Shown: in pieces, positions 11,011 to 19,999 of the stretch
How the letters are laid out: each line of letters opens with the position of its first letter
How positions within the stretch are numbered: the first letter of the stretch is position 1
Virus record (IMG/VR): IMGVR_UViG_3300037119_001982
Coordinates: 1-22,676 of that record
Strand: one strand, 5' to 3'
Source: a virus
Length of the DNA stretch: 22,676 bases
Made by a program: the position numbers and the translations under genes
The notes under the pieces: generated by a model
Databases searched by the model: none
Seen by the model: the letters and a program-made list of their open reading frames with translations, nothing else
Told to the model about the DNA's origin: nothing

Positions 11011-13746
11011 TCATTTGATGACGTAATCGCCCTCGATGCGCAGCTTGTCGCCGCTAGCCCATGTGAACGGGTTGTCGGACTTGACGTATGCAGCCGTTAC
11101 GGTGGAGGAGACGATGCGAACCGTGGCGGCGTCCTGCTGGATGTATCCCTGACCAAGATAAACAGCCGGGCCTGTTGCATCCTCCATGTAGACCGAGACG
11201 ACAGAATCCCGTACGGCGGTGTAGGGCAGCGACAGCGACCAAGCGCCAGTTCCATAGGTCGTTGTGCTGCCTGCGGTCAGTACGATGTTGAAGTGGCATC
11301 GTTCCCCGTCTCTCTGGTACGCGCCGCTCAAGGCACCGTCACCGATCGCAGGATTACCAGCCCCGGTCCATGCTGGCGTGTAGGTAACATTGCGAATGTC
11401 AATCTCGTTGCTTGCGCTTTGCCCCAGAGCGTTGTCATCGAACACCAGCCCTGATACCCATGCGTTGCCGTTGATTGAGCACTGTGCAAGACCTGAAGCG
11501 AACTCGACGCCTGGATTATCGAATGTGCCGTTGAGCGTGCAGCCTGTAATTACAGTGCTGATGCCGTCTATGACCCACAGCATTGAGTCGCCGTCTCCGG
11601 TCGTGACGAGACGGCAACCGACAAGCTGCGTTTTCTTTGACGACGCATTGAACAGCGGGAGCCCGCCTTGACAGTTCACCATCAACGTGTTGTCGGCCTG
11701 TCCGAGGTCAATCAACCTGTGGCCGTAACTCCAGCAAGCTGTGTACATTCGGTTGCCGTTGTTCGCCTCTGAATCAGGCTGCTTGATGCAATAAGTCGTC
11801 CACTTGTTCGCGCCGTCGAGCGTCATACGGACGTTCGTAAGCTGCGCCGCGTATCCCGCTCTGGCGGTGGTGAACTCAACGCAGTAGCTCGCCATGTTTA
11901 GGATAGAGGCGTCGGTGATGCGAACCCACGAGACTTCATCGCCGCCAGCGCTAGGTGCGCCAGCAACGACGACGCCGCGGCCGGTGTAGGTGCCGCCTTG
12001 GCCCTCCAACGTGAGCAGAACGATCTGCCCGAGCTTGCCGAGCGCGATCATCCCGTCTAGATTCGCGCCCTTCTTGATAATCGACTTGACGCCCTCGCCG
12101 ATAAGGATCGTGCCGTCGCCATCGTCAACTACAAGCTGCGCCGTGATGACGTATGTGCCTTTGGGGAAATAAATCCACCGGCCAGGATGGGCATCTAAAG
12201 CGGCTTGGATATAGCTCGATACGTCCGTCGTGCTGGTGCCGGCGATGATCGCGGCCCATTCAGCAGTCGGGATGTAGCTAAAGACGTTAACCGCGAACTG
12301 ACGGATGATGTCTTGAACTGGCGTGCTTACTGCCCCGCTACCGGATTGGGTGAAGATTGCCGCGTTGGCGCTCCCAAACTTCCCGAGTTGCCACGCAGAG
12401 CCGTTGTAGAAAACCTCGCACCATTCGTTCTGCGCGAGCGTCTTAAGGCCGCCTACATCCACTCCCCAAGGGCCTCCGGTATTCCCCGCAGTCCTGACCA
12501 CGCTCACGGTCTGCCCGTTGGAAACGCTCGTCGTCCCGAGAGTCACGGCGCGATCCGCGGTCAGCGTGGTTGCATAGCGGAGGATTGTTTGCGTGCCGAT
12601 GTTCCACGAGACAGCCGCATCCCCGGCGGAGGCCGAAGCTTCGCGCCTGATGACGTGCCCGGTAGATGGCGTGTTGTTCAGGATGTGCTTCCCGATCCGC
12701 GTGTACTCCCCGGCTGCTCCGTTGATGTGCAGGACCAAGCATTCACCCGCGGTGGTGTTGTCGGTGAACGTGCCGGAGGTCTGGTCGTTGCCGACAAACG
12801 CCCCAGACATGGCAGCGTCCAGCGTCGTGTCACCAGTGATTCGGCATCCGTGAACGTAGGTGTTGACGCCAGAGATCGTCCCGAATTCAGCCGAGGACCC
12901 GGTTATGGTGACGATGGAGTTATCGTCGTGCGTCTCAATTCGTAGCCAGCGTCCGCCGTTGATGTCAACCCCGTTTACGCTGTCGAGGTCTATGTAACCC
13001 GCGGGGGCGGCGCAGCCTGTGAACCTGCGGTGCATGGCAGAGGTATCTGTCCCTGTGCAGTGAACCGCGCGGAACTCGGACTGCCCTGAACCTATTTCAA
13101 AGTCGCATAGAACCTTGGCGTTCTGCCCGGCGTTGGCCCCGAACTCGATATGCGAGTCGGTGAAGGATGTGATCTTGATTCCAGGTCCGAATACCGGGTT
13201 ATCGCTGTTGTTGGTGGAGAACACGAACCCCTTACCAGTGAAAGTTCCGTGCTGCCCGTCGATGACCCCGTTGCCGTCTACAGCAAAGTCCTGCGCGCCA
13301 CTATTCGCCACGAGATCGCCATTGAATCCCTTCTTGATCGTCGCGCCCCACAGGACCCACTTGAGGCCGGTATGGGAGGAAGTCAGAGCAATCTGCGAGC
13401 CGATAAGCCACGTTCCCACGAAGAGAACGGCTTTCTTCTGATCTACTGCCGCGACCGAGGCAGCTAGGACCGCAGCCTGATCGTCGGTGACTCCATCCCC
13501 CACACCACCGAACATCTGCGGGGTGATGAACGTTCTGAGGATGTCCTGAACCGACTCGCTGGTGACACCACTACCGGATGCGGTGAAGGACGCGCTATTG
13601 GCGATGAGCTCCCGCGGCGTGATTCTCTTGGTGCCTGCGGCGCCCGCAGAGGCGTCAGCAATGGGGATCTGATCGCCGTCGACATCGACCTCGGCTCCGG
13701 TTAGAGCATCTAGTCCTCGGATGGTGGCTGGGCCGTTGGTCGGCAT
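11011..13746 (-). CDS. Tailspike with two tandem pectin-lyase-like modules
   Basis: This 911-residue receptor-binding protein has a short virion-attachment part (1-55) leading to a linker SGSGVTSESVQDILRTF (57-73). A first beta-helix module begins PQMFGGVGDGVTDDQAA (76-92), the usual start of pectate-lyase-type tailspikes. A beta-rich piece around 385-460 (TLTADRAVTLG, EWCEVFYNGSAWQLG) resembles the end domains of such spikes. Then the linker recurs as SGSGAVSTPVQDIIRQF (468-484), followed by a second beta-helix with WIYFPKGTYVI (524-534). A C-terminal domain with TYTPAWTGAGNPAIGDG follows (about 807-823). Such proteins bind and often cut surface polysaccharide. Two modules in one chain is unusual and suggests a fusion of two spikes. 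Catalytic residues cannot be named from sequence. Confidence 0.85.
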   Translation of the reverse strand: MPTNGPATIRGLDALTGAEVDVDGDQIPIADASAGAAGTKRITPRELIANSASFTASGSGVTSESVQDILRTFITPQMFGGVGDGVTDDQAAVLAASVAAVDQKKAVLFVGTWLIGSQIALTSSHTGLKWVLWGATIKKGFNGDLVANSGAQDFAVDGNGVIDGQHGTFTGKGFVFSTNNSDNPVFGPGIKITSFTDSHIEFGANAGQNAKVLCDFEIGSGQSEFRAVHCTGTDTSAMHRRFTGCAAPAGYIDLDSVNGVDINGGRWLRIETHDDNSIVTITGSSAEFGTISGVNTYVHGCRITGDTTLDAAMSGAFVGNDQTSGTFTDNTTAGECLVLHINGAAGEYTRIGKHILNNTPSTGHVIRREASASAGDAAVSWNIGTQTILRYATTLTADRAVTLGTTSVSNGQTVSVVRTAGNTGGPWGVDVGGLKTLAQNEWCEVFYNGSAWQLGKFGSANAAIFTQSGSGAVSTPVQDIIRQFAVNVFSYIPTAEWAAIIAGTSTTDVSSYIQAALDAHPGRWIYFPKGTYVITAQLVVDDGDGTILIGEGVKSIIKKGANLDGMIALGKLGQIVLLTLEGQGGTYTGRGVVVAGAPSAGGDEVSWVRITDASILNMASYCVEFTTARAGYAAQLTNVRMTLDGANKWTTYCIKQPDSEANNGNRMYTACWSYGHRLIDLGQADNTLMVNCQGGLPLFNASSKKTQLVGCRLVTTGDGDSMLWVIDGISTVITGCTLNGTFDNPGVEFASGLAQCSINGNAWVSGLVFDDNALGQSASNEIDIRNVTYTPAWTGAGNPAIGDGALSGAYQRDGERCHFNIVLTAGSTTTYGTGAWSLSLPYTAVRDSVVSVYMEDATGPAVYLGQGYIQQDAATVRIVSSTVTAAYVKSDNPFTWASGDKLRIEGDYVIK

Positions 13747-13749
13747 CTG

Positions 13750-13932
13750 TCAGGTCCAGATTGGCGAGCCGTTCTCCTGCAGGAGCGGAAAGCCATTCTC
13801 CTGTAGCAGCGTATCGCCGTAGTAATTCACCGGGGCCGTCTCACCGTCGTTCATGACGTAATAGCCGGGCGAGTTTCCAGAGGGCGTGCCGCGGTGTACG
13901 TCTCGCCAGATCGGGCTCTTTTGGCGGATCAT
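13750..13932 (-). CDS. Small virion-associated protein with LLQENG repeat (60 aa)
   Basis: The 60-residue protein starts at ATG 13932, overlapping the stop of the large ejection protein (ATGA), and ends three bases before the tailspike start. The C-terminus contains the repeat LLQENGFP-LLQENGSP, which I remember from small phage genes next to tail genes. The N-terminus is basic and polar (RQKSPIWRDVHRG). Its role is unknown; it may link or decorate the tailspike. Confidence 0.6.
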   Translation of the reverse strand: MIRQKSPIWRDVHRGTPSGNSPGYYVMNDGETAPVNYYGDTLLQENGFPLLQENGSPIWT

Positions 13933-16685
13933 CCACGAACCCCTGCCGATGGCGGGTATGGTCGCGTCGGTAGATCACGCCGGTCTGGAAGCTGGCCGCT
14001 CACCCCAGGGATGCCTTGCGGTTTAGCCGAGTTCGGCGACTCTTGACCCTGCCCAGCAACTTCGGTTCTGACCCCGAGCGACATCATCTGCGTCGCGAAG
14101 TCGATCTTCGCCTTGTCGGTCGGATTCCTGGCGAGGTTCGCGATGGCCTTGGCGGTGTCCTTGTCGTAGAACACCGCTTCCATCGCCACGGCGCGGTGCG
14201 CGCGGCTCATCTGGTCGAACTTGCGCCCGATCAGGAACGCCGCCTCTTGGTGCGTCCCGGTACGTCCGCGGGCGACGCTCATGAGCGACGCGATGATAGC
14301 CCGCGGGCTCGAGCCGACCTTCTGCTCGATGGTGTGCGGCTGCAGGATGCTGCTGCTGACCGCCTCGGGGAGCCTCGAGCGCGAGTTGATCGTCATGGCC
14401 TCGACCGCGGTCTTCAGGTTCTCAAAGTGCTGCTTTCCGAGCGGCGCCAGGCCGACGCGAATGGCTTCCTCGTTCGCCGTCAGGTAGGCCATAGGATCCG
14501 ACTGCTTGGTCACATGCTCGGCGATGCCGCGGGCCAAGCCCTTCGCCACGTTGGGGTCGTTCCGCGCCTGGAAGGCGAGCGCCCGCATCGTGTTCGGCTT
14601 CGTCGTCGCCTCGGCCAGCACGACATCAGGTTCCTTGCCGCGGAATAGCTTGTAGAGGTCGTGCGCCGCCAGTTCCTTCTCGGCGTTGACGATGTACGCC
14701 CGGCGCTCGAGGAGAGCCCCGTTGTCGAGCGATAGTTGCTGCAGTTCCTTCCTGATCTGCGGGAACTCCGAGAGCGTCGGCTCGTGCCGGCGCAGGAATG
14801 TCTCCAGCCCACGCTGGTTGATGCGTCCTTCCTTGGTAATCATCCCGCCAGAGCGGTAGAGCTCGTCCAGGTAGCCGGCGCGCAGCGATGACATGGCCTC
14901 GGGCGACTCCGAGAACAACATGTTGAAGTCCTTCGCCGCCTGGGTATTGTTCGGCCGCTTCGTGATGAGTTCGGTCACGAGCTGGTCCGGCGTGCGGAAC
15001 TCACCGGAGGAGTGCCGCGCGAGCACATCCTGCCCGAAGCCTTGCTTGAACCGCGGCACGTACTCCTGGGCGTAGAAGCGGTTCGCTTCCTTCAGCTTCG
15101 TCGCCACCTCGCCGAACCCCTCGGCCTCAAAACCCTTGATCTTGTCGGTGAGCTTGGTTTTCAGCCCCTCCAGCAGCATCGTCTGGAAGTCCTTGTCTGG
15201 CCGTGCAGAGCCGCGCAGCGACGCAAGGTCAGAATTCGTCCGCTTGTAGAGCGAGTGGAGTTTCTCGAAACTTACTTCCGCTGCCTCGGGCGCCGCCGCT
15301 GGCTTCGTGTCGTACAGTTTGATCTGCTTCCCGGTCGGCGTCGTCTTGATCGTGGGGCCGGCCTTCTCCGCTTCCTTGGCGAACTCGTTCTTCAGTTGCC
15401 GGAAGACCGAAGGGATTTCCGACTTCTGATAGGCATTCATCTCGTTCTTGAGAACGTCATCAACGTAGGACACCGCGTCGTCGATGTTCGCCTTGACGCC
15501 GAGCCGCTCGGCCGCTTCGTACACGGCCTGGTACTTCTGCGAGCGCATCCCAGAGTAGACTTCCTTCTGCTTGAAGAGGAGATCGCGCAGCCGCTGCCCG
15601 TTCTCGAAGTTCGACGGATTCGCCTCAAACACGCGCACCGCATCATCCAGCTTGTCGTCGATCTGCGTCTTGATCGCCGTGAGCCGTGCCTCGGACGCCT
15701 GGGCCAGCTTGCCCACCCGCGCGATCGCCGTCTCGCCTCCGACCTTGGGGAACTTGGTATTGACGTAATCGGCGACCGCCTTCTGATTGGCGTCCCGCAG
15801 CGCGACAGCCTTGTTGAGCGTGGAGGGGTTCTGGTGGGCGAGCAGCGTCTCCTCGGCGAGCAGGCCCGGCGCCCCGCTGCGGGCCGGGAGCGATGGCGCG
15901 AAGCCGCTGACCTCGTCGCTGATCTCGAGCGAGCGCTGGATGTTGGCGCCGCCCTGCGGGTAGCTTTCGAGTTGGTGGGCGATCTCACGACTGGCAGTAG
16001 CCTCGCCAGCCGCCTTGGCGCCCTGCGGCGAAAACCTGCCTCGGACGCGCCCGTAGAGATCCGAGGCCACATTCGGGCCTACGGCGAAGCCTACGCCGCC
16101 CGCCAGTGCCCCCACCGCCTCGCCAGCCTGTCTGGAGAGCCCCAGCCCGCTCGCTACGTCCCCGCCGGCCTCCATGCCCAGCCCGGATCCCACGGTGCTC
16201 GTGACGAGCGGCAGGAGCGTCGCAGGCTTGCTCGCCAAGGCGAACGGCCCGCCGGCGCCGGCCATCTCCGCGACCCCGCCCGTGTAGCGCAGCCAGTCGC
16301 GGCCGGTCTTCATCTCCGGATCGACGCCGAAGCCCTCGCGGTATTGCCCGCTCGTCGCCATGATCGGCGCCGGGGTCGGTTGCACTGGTCCCGTCACCGG
16401 CGCCCCGGCGCGCTCGGCAGAGGCGAACGCTGCAGGCGTGGTGGCGGCCGGCGGGGCAGTTCTGACCGCCTGCACGATGTCGCCTGGCATGCCCAGAAAC
16501 CCAGCCGCCCCCTTCTTGATGCGGTTGAAGAGATACGCGAAGGTCGTCGGCTCCTCGATGGCTTGCGCCTCCCGCTGGGCGTCGATCGCGGCGAGATTGG
16601 CCGCTACCCCAGCGTCCTCGTCAGGAATATCGGCCAGCCTTACCGGCGCTTGTTCTTCCTCGATGCTGTCAAGGCGAACGGCCAC
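13929..16685 (-). CDS. Large putative ejection (internal virion) protein
   Basis: The start is GTG 16685, preceded by GAGGAAG and overlapping the upstream gene by 17 bases; the frame to 16808 is a shadow. The 918-residue protein has an acidic N-terminus and a FAYLFNRIKKGAAGFLGMPG segment. A long Gly/Ala-rich hydrophobic region (GGVAEMAGAGGPFALASKP to VGALAGGVGFAVGPN, about 135-215) may insert in membranes. The remaining 650 residues are charged and helical with coiled-coil character. Length, composition and place between another large helical protein and the tailspike fit podovirus ejection proteins, which enter the host cell with DNA. No lytic transglycosylase motif was seen. The assignment rests on context and composition. 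Confidence 0.65.
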   Translation of the reverse strand: MAVRLDSIEEEQAPVRLADIPDEDAGVAANLAAIDAQREAQAIEEPTTFAYLFNRIKKGAAGFLGMPGDIVQAVRTAPPAATTPAAFASAERAGAPVTGPVQPTPAPIMATSGQYREGFGVDPEMKTGRDWLRYTGGVAEMAGAGGPFALASKPATLLPLVTSTVGSGLGMEAGGDVASGLGLSRQAGEAVGALAGGVGFAVGPNVASDLYGRVRGRFSPQGAKAAGEATASREIAHQLESYPQGGANIQRSLEISDEVSGFAPSLPARSGAPGLLAEETLLAHQNPSTLNKAVALRDANQKAVADYVNTKFPKVGGETAIARVGKLAQASEARLTAIKTQIDDKLDDAVRVFEANPSNFENGQRLRDLLFKQKEVYSGMRSQKYQAVYEAAERLGVKANIDDAVSYVDDVLKNEMNAYQKSEIPSVFRQLKNEFAKEAEKAGPTIKTTPTGKQIKLYDTKPAAAPEAAEVSFEKLHSLYKRTNSDLASLRGSARPDKDFQTMLLEGLKTKLTDKIKGFEAEGFGEVATKLKEANRFYAQEYVPRFKQGFGQDVLARHSSGEFRTPDQLVTELITKRPNNTQAAKDFNMLFSESPEAMSSLRAGYLDELYRSGGMITKEGRINQRGLETFLRRHEPTLSEFPQIRKELQQLSLDNGALLERRAYIVNAEKELAAHDLYKLFRGKEPDVVLAEATTKPNTMRALAFQARNDPNVAKGLARGIAEHVTKQSDPMAYLTANEEAIRVGLAPLGKQHFENLKTAVEAMTINSRSRLPEAVSSSILQPHTIEQKVGSSPRAIIASLMSVARGRTGTHQEAAFLIGRKFDQMSRAHRAVAMEAVFYDKDTAKAIANLARNPTDKAKIDFATQMMSLGVRTEVAGQGQESPNSAKPQGIPGVSGQLPDRRDLPTRPYPPSAGVRG

Positions 16686-18216
16686 GGACTTCCTCGACCA
16701 GTGGTTCCCCGTCTTTGTCGTGCCCGAGGACCTTCCATTGCTTGCCGCCGCGGGAGACGACCTCGCCGACCTTGGTCTTGGCGCCGCCGCCAAGATTGGG
16801 GATGGCATAGCGGATCACGACGTTCTCGGACTTGCCCTTGGCTTCCTTCGCGAGCCGCTCGTAATTACCCTCGATCTTGAGTTGCTGCTTGTTCTGCTCG
16901 CCGAACGCGCGCTTGAGCTCGGTGTACATATCCTTCGCCACGCGATCAGGCAGCGTCTCGCCGCGCTCGACCACTGCCGCTACGGCGGCCGTAAAGCGTT
17001 CCGGCAGGTTCCCCAGTTTCACGAGATCCCTCGTCTCGGAGATCGCGAGCCGGTCGTTCGGGTCGCGCATCTTCGCGTAGGCGAAGGCGAGCGCCGCATC
17101 GCCGGCCGAAGTCCTGTCCTTGGCGGTGCCGTCAGAGTTGAGCCTGTTCGCCATGTAGTCCGTCGCCGAATCGAACAGCGGCCGGCGCGAGGCGAACGAT
17201 TTCGTGTCCGCCCGGTAGTCATCTCGAAGCTTCGCCTCTCGATTGAAGGCGTCTCCGAACTCCTTGCCAGCATCGGCTGGAGACTTGGCGGAGCCTGCGA
17301 GTGAGTAGCGCGGGTCGGTGGCGAGGCGCTGCCCAGGCAGTTTCTTCTCCGGGTCGAACAGATAGCGCTTCCCATCCACATCCAGGTGTGCCGGCGCCTT
17401 GCCTGCTTCATCCTTCCGTTTGGCGCGTGACACCATCACTTGATTCTCGCCCTCTCCGGTCATCACGCCGGAACCGAGAAACACCATCTTGTCGTTGCGC
17501 TTGATGACATCCAGTTCGTCCGGCGTGAAGCGAAGCGGCTCGGGCAGCGACCCCTGCACGGCCATGATGTCGGAGGAGGTAAGCCCGTCCTTCGCCAGTT
17601 CCTTCATCTCCGGCGGCACGACCTGCTGCCAGCCGCCGACCAGCGTGCGGAGCTTCATGTCCGCCGTCTTCAGCAGAGGCTTGTCGGCCGCATCCTTCAG
17701 CGTCTTCACGCCCTCCGCGGTGCCGAAGAACTTGAGCGCCGCTATCGGATTGAGATTCATCAACTGCCGGATCGGTTCCGGCAGGTGCGGCATGTACTTC
17801 TCGAAGGAGGTGAGGAGCGAAGGCTGCGCAGCGATCGCCTTGAAGGTGTCGCGCATGCCTGGGTATACGCGCTCAAGCTGCTCGCCATAGACATTCACCG
17901 CGTTCTCGCGCTCCGCCCCCTCCAGACCCTGCACCAACTGCACGCCGTTCTCGATCGCCGAAATCGTCGTCGCTAGTTCGCGGCGCTTCTCTTCGCGGTC
18001 AATTTGCTGCTGCCGGTTCGCCTGCACGTCTTTCGACGAGTATCCGTACAGCGCCCGCTGCACATGGCCGATGGCGCCAGGAGACTCGGCTTGCTGCATG
18101 TTCAATGGTTTCTGCGGTTCCGGCGAAGACAACCCTACGCCTGACGGTTCGCTGCTCGGCTCCTTCAGCAGCCCCGTATCCTGGTTGTACAAGTCTTCGT
18201 TGAAGAGTGTCGTCAT
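16669..18216 (-). CDS. Putative ejection/structural protein (515 aa)
   Basis: The 515-residue helical protein begins at ATG 18216, overlapping the preceding stop (ATGA). A polar N-terminal part (1-95) is followed by helical regions. Around 365-395 lies SAGDAALAFAYAKMRDPNDRLAISETRDL; 'DxAlxxxYxKMxDPxxxVxExE' patterns recur in internal virion and tail proteins of podoviruses and siphoviruses. The C-terminal 30 residues form a small strand-rich piece (KVGEVVSRGGKQWKVLGHDKDGEPLVEEV), similar to the short terminal domain seen on phage tape-measure or ejection proteins. It is co-translated with the following large protein and likely functions with it in the ejectosome. Confidence 0.65.
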   Translation of the reverse strand: MTTLFNEDLYNQDTGLLKEPSSEPSGVGLSSPEPQKPLNMQQAESPGAIGHVQRALYGYSSKDVQANRQQQIDREEKRRELATTISAIENGVQLVQGLEGAERENAVNVYGEQLERVYPGMRDTFKAIAAQPSLLTSFEKYMPHLPEPIRQLMNLNPIAALKFFGTAEGVKTLKDAADKPLLKTADMKLRTLVGGWQQVVPPEMKELAKDGLTSSDIMAVQGSLPEPLRFTPDELDVIKRNDKMVFLGSGVMTGEGENQVMVSRAKRKDEAGKAPAHLDVDGKRYLFDPEKKLPGQRLATDPRYSLAGSAKSPADAGKEFGDAFNREAKLRDDYRADTKSFASRRPLFDSATDYMANRLNSDGTAKDRTSAGDAALAFAYAKMRDPNDRLAISETRDLVKLGNLPERFTAAVAAVVERGETLPDRVAKDMYTELKRAFGEQNKQQLKIEGNYERLAKEAKGKSENVVIRYAIPNLGGGAKTKVGEVVSRGGKQWKVLGHDKDGEPLVEEVRGRSP

Positions 18217-19085
18217 GGTTTGAAGCTACCAAGCCCTTGCATGAAACTTCCGAATCCGCCCAGCAGCCGCGCCGGGTCGAACCCTTCGCTCTCCTGCGTC
18301 CTGCCGCGGGTGCTGGTAAGTGCCGATAGCGCGCTAGACCCAGCGCCGGATCCTACCTGCGCCAATCCTATGCCGCCGCTCTGCGTCTGCCCGAATAGCG
18401 ACAGCCGGTTCGTCGCCGCCCGGTTGCGCAATTCTGCCTGAAACGCCTTGGTCTGCTCGGCGAGGCTCTGCTGCCCAAGGCCGATGCTGCTCGCGCTTTG
18501 CGGTATCTGCGTCAGCGCCGAGGCGCGGATGTTCTTCGCTAGGCTCGACTTCTCCTTCAGCCCGCGCTCAGAGAGCAACGTCGCCTCGCGCAAGATCGGC
18601 GTGTCCGAGAGCCGCATCCCGCGGGCGTTCGCCAGTTCGTCCGAGATGAGCCCGATGCCCTCCTGGACCGCCGTGTCGATGTCGCCGTACCCGGCCTTGA
18701 TCTGCGCATCGACAGCGGCTTGCTGTCCTGGGGTGAGCTCGCCCCGCATGTTGACGAGTTGCTGCTCGAGGATCTGGTCCTGGATCGGCCCCAGCTTCCT
18801 AGCCCGCTCGAACTCTTCCTTGGCGTACGCCGCCTGGTCCTGCGGAGAGATCGCGGCATCCAATGCCCCAGACTGGGCGGAGGAACGGCGAAGCTCCGAA
18901 AGACTGAGATCGAGCAGTTCCTTCTGGAACGGTGCAAGCTGGTCGATGTTCTCCAGTTGCTTCTTCGACAACTGGGTCGCGATCTTGATGAGTTCCAGTT
19001 CCTCGGCGCTCGGCGGGGCCGTCGTGACGTTCGTCGTCGACGTGCTTTCGCCGCTGCCGAAGAATGACTTGACCAGCCCGCCCAT
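18213..19085 (-). CDS. Putative internal virion/tail protein (290 aa)
   Basis: The 290-residue protein starts at ATG 19085, overlapping the previous stop (TGATG). Its N-terminus GGLVKSFFGSGES is Gly-rich, as in P22 gp7-like or epsilon15-type internal proteins. The body is helical (LELIKIATQLSKKQLENID, ERARKLGPIQDQILEQQLVNMRGE) and the C-terminus Gly/Ser-rich (GLAQVGSGAGSSALSAL ... GFGSFMQGLGSF). The Gly ends and amphipathic body suit a virion protein that crosses the envelope during DNA delivery. No named family can be assigned by eye. Confidence 0.6.
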   Translation of the reverse strand: MGGLVKSFFGSGESTSTTNVTTAPPSAEELELIKIATQLSKKQLENIDQLAPFQKELLDLSLSELRRSSAQSGALDAAISPQDQAAYAKEEFERARKLGPIQDQILEQQLVNMRGELTPGQQAAVDAQIKAGYGDIDTAVQEGIGLISDELANARGMRLSDTPILREATLLSERGLKEKSSLAKNIRASALTQIPQSASSIGLGQQSLAEQTKAFQAELRNRAATNRLSLFGQTQSGGIGLAQVGSGAGSSALSALTSTRGRTQESEGFDPARLLGGFGSFMQGLGSFKP

Positions 19086-19537
19086 CAGCGCAACCTCTTC
19101 ACGAACAGGTTAGCCCGGTAGGTCTTCACGAATCCCATCTTCTCGATGATGGGGGCAAACTTCTTGTTGTCTTCCGCGACCACGCCGCCGACGTACTGGG
19201 CGCCGTAGGCGTAGAGAGAATTCATCGACTGGTACATGAGTTTGCGAAGCCCGATCGCCTTCAGCTTGAAGGGCGCTTCAGGGTGTACCGACAGGAATTC
19301 CACATAGCCCACTGGCTTCGAGAATACGACCTGACAGCAGCCGAAGACGAGATCATCTACGCACGCGATGAGCCAGTGCGGGAAGACATCGTCCCACTTC
19401 ACGTCGAGCTCGATCCCGTTCGCTTTCAGGATGTCGGCGATCTGCGGGCCGGCGGAATTTACCGCGAGTCTGATTTCCACAAGATCGCGCACTCGCTGCG
19501 CGCGGTTGCGCGGCTTCGTCGCGACGCTAGTGTCCAA
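19085..19537 (-). CDS. GNAT-like acetyltransferase-fold virion-cluster protein
   Basis: I chose TTG 19537, with GGAGG four bases upstream, giving 150 residues and an 11-base overlap with the previous gene; the longest frame begins at ATG 19576. Residues 45-150 fit the GNAT fold: a strand WLIACVDDLVFGCCQVV, then a beta-4-like VGYVEFLSVHPEAP, a KAIGLRKLMYQSMNSLYAYG helix, and the terminal KFAPIIEKMGFVKTYRANLFVKRL. The usual (Q/R)xxGx(G/A) acetyl-CoA loop is only weakly kept, so activity is doubtful. GNAT-like proteins in this position occur in podovirus structural clusters, often without proven activity. Confidence 0.65.
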   Translation of the reverse strand: MDTSVATKPRNRAQRVRDLVEIRLAVNSAGPQIADILKANGIELDVKWDDVFPHWLIACVDDLVFGCCQVVFSKPVGYVEFLSVHPEAPFKLKAIGLRKLMYQSMNSLYAYGAQYVGGVVAEDNKKFAPIIEKMGFVKTYRANLFVKRLR

Positions 19538-19820
19538 GCACCCTCCGCGCCTTCGCTTCATCGGCCAGGGCGGCAATGCTCTCGCCGATGACTTCAGCGT
19601 TTTTCACGCTCTCGTTCCTGAAACTTTCCACCGCGGCCCCGGTCTGCCGCTCCATCTGCGCGTTTTCAATGAGGAGCACCGGGAGCCACTTGATCGCGCA
19701 GTCTGGGAAGTCCATCTCGGATTCCGACTGCGGATTCTTGCCTCGGATATGAATCCACCATTTGCACCGTGACTCGATGCAAGCTTTCTTGAGAAGAGGG
19801 CAGAAGGTGTCTTTAGGCAT
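19527..19820 (-). CDS. Conserved phage protein with four cysteines (97 aa)
   Basis: The 97-residue protein opens with PKDTFCPLLKKACIESRCKWW, and DCAIKWLPVLLIENAQ follows at 40-55: Cys7, Cys14, Cys19 and Cys41 are likely zinc ligands or part of a metal cluster. I recognise this pattern (FCPLxKxxCxExxCxxW...DCAIxWLPxLLIEN) as a recurring unnamed gene among the tail and ejection genes of epsilon15/BPP-1-like podoviruses. The C-terminal half is a charged helix beginning RQTGAAVESFRNESVKNAEV. ATG 19820 abuts the divergent promoter of the two-gene insertion. Its exact role is unknown. Confidence 0.7.
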   Translation of the reverse strand: MPKDTFCPLLKKACIESRCKWWIHIRGKNPQSESEMDFPDCAIKWLPVLLIENAQMERQTGAAVESFRNESVKNAEVIGESIAALADEAKARRVLGH

Positions 19821-19848
19821 TGACCCATGTCCTGCAATGGTGTATATC
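19820..19848 (+). promoter_or_regulatory. Sigma70-like promoter of the inserted two-gene unit
   Basis: TTGACC (19820-19825) and TATATC (19843-19848) match the -35 and -10 consensus at five and five or fewer positions, and are exactly 17 bases apart. Transcription would start near 19855, at or one base before the ATG at 19856, so the transcript should be leaderless. The region has no Shine-Dalgarno before that ATG, in agreement. Confidence 0.65.
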
Positions 19849-19855
19849 GTCAGCC

Positions 19856-19999
19856 ATGAAGCGCACGAACATGTACTTCCCAGAGCAGATGTTCAAGCGC
19901 CTCAGCGATCTTGCCAAGCGCACCGGACTATCGGTAGCCGAACTGGTGCGCCGAGCAGTGGATGAATTTTTGAAGCGTTCCAAAGGAGACATACAATGA
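19856..19999 (+). CDS. Ribbon-helix-helix (CopG/Arc-type) DNA-binding protein
   Basis: The 47-residue protein is too short for most gene finders but has the ribbon-helix-helix layout: a short strand TNMYFP (4-9), helix EQMFKRLSDLAKRTG (10-24), a tight turn, and helix SVAELVRRAVDEFLKR (27-41). Family members bind DNA as dimers, usually repressing their own promoter. It has its own promoter immediately upstream, lies on the strand opposite to all neighbouring structural genes, and its stop overlaps the lipoprotein start as ATGA. It probably regulates the pair. The length is typical for Arc/CopG proteins. The DNA-binding call is confident; targets are not. Confidence 0.8.
   Translation: MKRTNMYFPEQMFKRLSDLAKRTGLSVAELVRRAVDEFLKRSKGDIQ

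Noticed and set aside
15012-16880. 622-codon plus-strand ORF
   Set aside because: It lies opposite the ejection-protein gene, is Arg/Leu-rich without motifs, and breaks the overlapping late operon; long antisense ORFs are common in GC-rich DNA.
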